Source: Azospirillum sp. TSO35-2
GTDB lineage: Bacteria; Pseudomonadota; Alphaproteobacteria; Azospirillales; Azospirillaceae
Direction: 5' to 3'
NCBI RefSeq assembly: GCF_003116095.1
Contig: NZ_LGRA01000008.1
Location: forward strand, 1,048,314 to 1,104,478
Length of the DNA stretch: 56,165 nucleotides
The notes beneath the pieces were generated by a model, which ran no database searches, was not told the DNA's origin, and saw nothing but the letters and a program-made list of their open reading frames with translations. Below are positions 56,001 to 56,165 of the stretch, in pieces. How positions within the stretch are numbered: position 1 is the stretch's first letter; every line of letters begins with the position of its first letter. Both the position numbers and the translations under genes were made by a program.

Positions 56001-56095
56001 GTCCCTTCGACGGGCTGGATGTGACCAAGGCGGTCGGCAACATCCTGAGCCAGTTGGCCATCACCGCCGCCTCGATCTCGGTGATCGCGCGATGA
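53066..56095 (+). CDS. Very large polysaccharide export (Wza/OtnA-like) protein with multiple SLBB repeats
   Basis: 1009 residues, periplasmic or outer-membrane. Signal peptide (LAPGTALMLWACAVLAAG), then the polysaccharide export domain at about 84-115 (YVLNTGDALLVTLRGQKSFSKRFPIDRNGQL). About seven SLBB-like units follow, each with G-x-V-x-x-PG, near residues 160, 252, 338, 548, 688, 771 and 905. Between 800 and 850 lies a charged coiled coil (ESERQREREQFQRQARELERTLALEVEKGE). The C-terminus LAITAASISVIAR is weakly hydrophobic. Wza is about 380 residues with two or three SLBB domains; the length here resembles large Wza-like proteins of some exopolysaccharide systems. The next gene starts inside its stop codon. 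Confidence 0.9.
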   Translation: MLSAACRIFARLAPGTALMLWACAVLAAGPTRSDPPLPQPSPLESAFSARAGEPLRQFGYDLFAATAEPGTGDNVAPGAIQGDYVLNTGDALLVTLRGQKSFSKRFPIDRNGQLLVDDLRPVTAAGLTLDGLRRELAAAVAATWPNTDSFASLAEVRRIGVVVTGAVRRPGRQEVSAFATVLDALSAAGGVERTGSLRAIRLLRSGPAAAPTVIDLYGLQVAGSQGAGNADLPLRDGDRLFVPPLGATVGVAGPVKRPGIFELPPNTGPGEGPLSAAELRDLAGGALRPGRARLLRFGIGPSGEEMTEEIADPDARRFGDGDLLLLAPQREDRRNEVRLEGHVLRPGPRALPPTRTLAGLVARTDLQPTPYLPFAALETTDPGSGARRLRPVDLSAVLNGRDRRRLAEGDTLYVLGAEDVDFLTAEPVLALLRSARSRDGRPSPDETCAGLVVLARTLAAEPDGTLATGPQARAAATLTGARRACPPLFATVPDLLPLALRHSVLRLAGVPRPGFYPVAGRATDGPADPDPAAGTIVDSTVAQYELIGHVRHPGTHRLTAGATLRQALAGGKALKRDVYPLLGVLERFDRRTLTRAFLPFSPQEVAAGRADRSLADGDRIHLFAVDDIRALVPPADGGARTAAAKGTTKAAPDAVPPESEDGDDANLLSALLDPAIVALIGERTVQVRGAVRDPGGYPVADRTPLSSLIAAAGGLSADADPAALELTRATGTRSGIDLGREPGRGAEVGVGPGDALRVNPRPQALEARAVAIQGAVRRPGRYDIGRGETLSSLIARAGGLLDDAYPAGAVLTRESERQREREQFQRQARELERTLALEVEKGEPVKAENIALARQLAAQLRGAEPLGRVVVEADPAVLRARPELDPLLEADDRVVIPKRPLTVAVSGEVLHPTSAQFVSGKSADDYLSEAGGTTRDADTGRSFLVLPDGRARPLSLSSWNHRVETIPPGSILVVPRDPRPFDGLDVTKAVGNILSQLAITAASISVIAR

Positions 56096-56165
56096 CGCCG
56101 CCCCCCTCCCACCCCGACCACCCCGCCGGTCCGCTGGCGACCGCCCCCCTGCCCGGCCCGCGCCT
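56092..56165 (+). CDS. Start of a downstream gene, cut by the window edge
   Basis: The ATG at 56092 overlaps the stop of the export gene by four bases (ATGA), a typical translational coupling. Only 24 codons are visible (MTPPPSHPDHPAGPL...), Pro-rich and cytoplasmic-looking. In exopolysaccharide loci this place often holds a chain-length determinant/tyrosine autokinase (Wzz/Wzc-like), which also begins with a Pro-rich cytoplasmic stretch, but the fragment is too short to say. Confidence 0.55.
   Translation, partial: MTPPPSHPDHPAGPLATAPLPGPR

Overview
The window is GC-rich chromosomal DNA, densely packed on both strands, from an alphaproteobacterium of the Rhodospirillales, most like Azospirillum. 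This is inferred from the rpsF-rpsR-DUF2232-rplI order, small alphaproteobacterial marker families (DUF4169, DUF1192, DUF1013/TrcR, DUF465), a eukaryote-type NADP isocitrate dehydrogenase, a PilZ-tailed chemoreceptor of the Tlp1 kind and a phasin. I see no rRNA, tRNA, insertion sequence, prophage or CRISPR array.

Left part (1-12 kb): the start of an acyltransferase-3 gene leaves the window leftwards. The ribosomal protein operon rpsF-rpsR-DUF2232-rplI follows with its terminator, then cyclopropane fatty acid synthase, icd with a strong terminator, a stand-alone Rossmann protein, and a paraslipin/NfeD membrane pair. On the other strand lies the outer-membrane assembly/ribosome cluster yfgM-like TPR - bamB - der.

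Signalling part (12-18.6 kb): a NarL-type response regulator and a LuxR-type protein with a degenerate receiver face away from each other across about 0.9 kb of non-coding DNA. Next come a chemoreceptor with a C-terminal PilZ domain, csaA, a phasin with a palindrome just downstream of its predicted start of transcription, and a TetR-type regulator.

Middle (18.6-42 kb): housekeeping genes. These are the ybjN-proC-ybaK operon, an AsmA protein with ubiK, a quinone oxidoreductase, trcR, a UbiX-like prenyltransferase, beta-carbonic anhydrase, a TPR/glycosyltransferase fusion, a phosphofructokinase of the Lys-containing type, a truncated haemoglobin, purEK, a PAS-degenerate GGDEF-EAL protein, DUF599, a ribbon-helix-helix protein and fumC.

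Right part (42-56 kb) is more accessory. It holds two small unknown genes separated by AT-richer DNA, an acetyltransferase, a CgeB-like glycosyltransferase, a lytic transglycosylase and phoU. A pentapeptide-repeat gene there is preceded by three 18-bp tandem repeats. A MarR regulator faces N-carbamoylputrescine amidase, close to a putative acetylpolyamine amidohydrolase; together these suggest polyamine turnover. The window ends in a 1009-residue polysaccharide export protein with about seven SLBB-like repeats, translationally coupled to a truncated downstream gene.

No wholly new multi-gene system is evident. The most interesting items are the PilZ chemoreceptor and divergent LuxR pair, the polyamine locus, the oversized export protein and several promoter-proximal palindromes and repeats.
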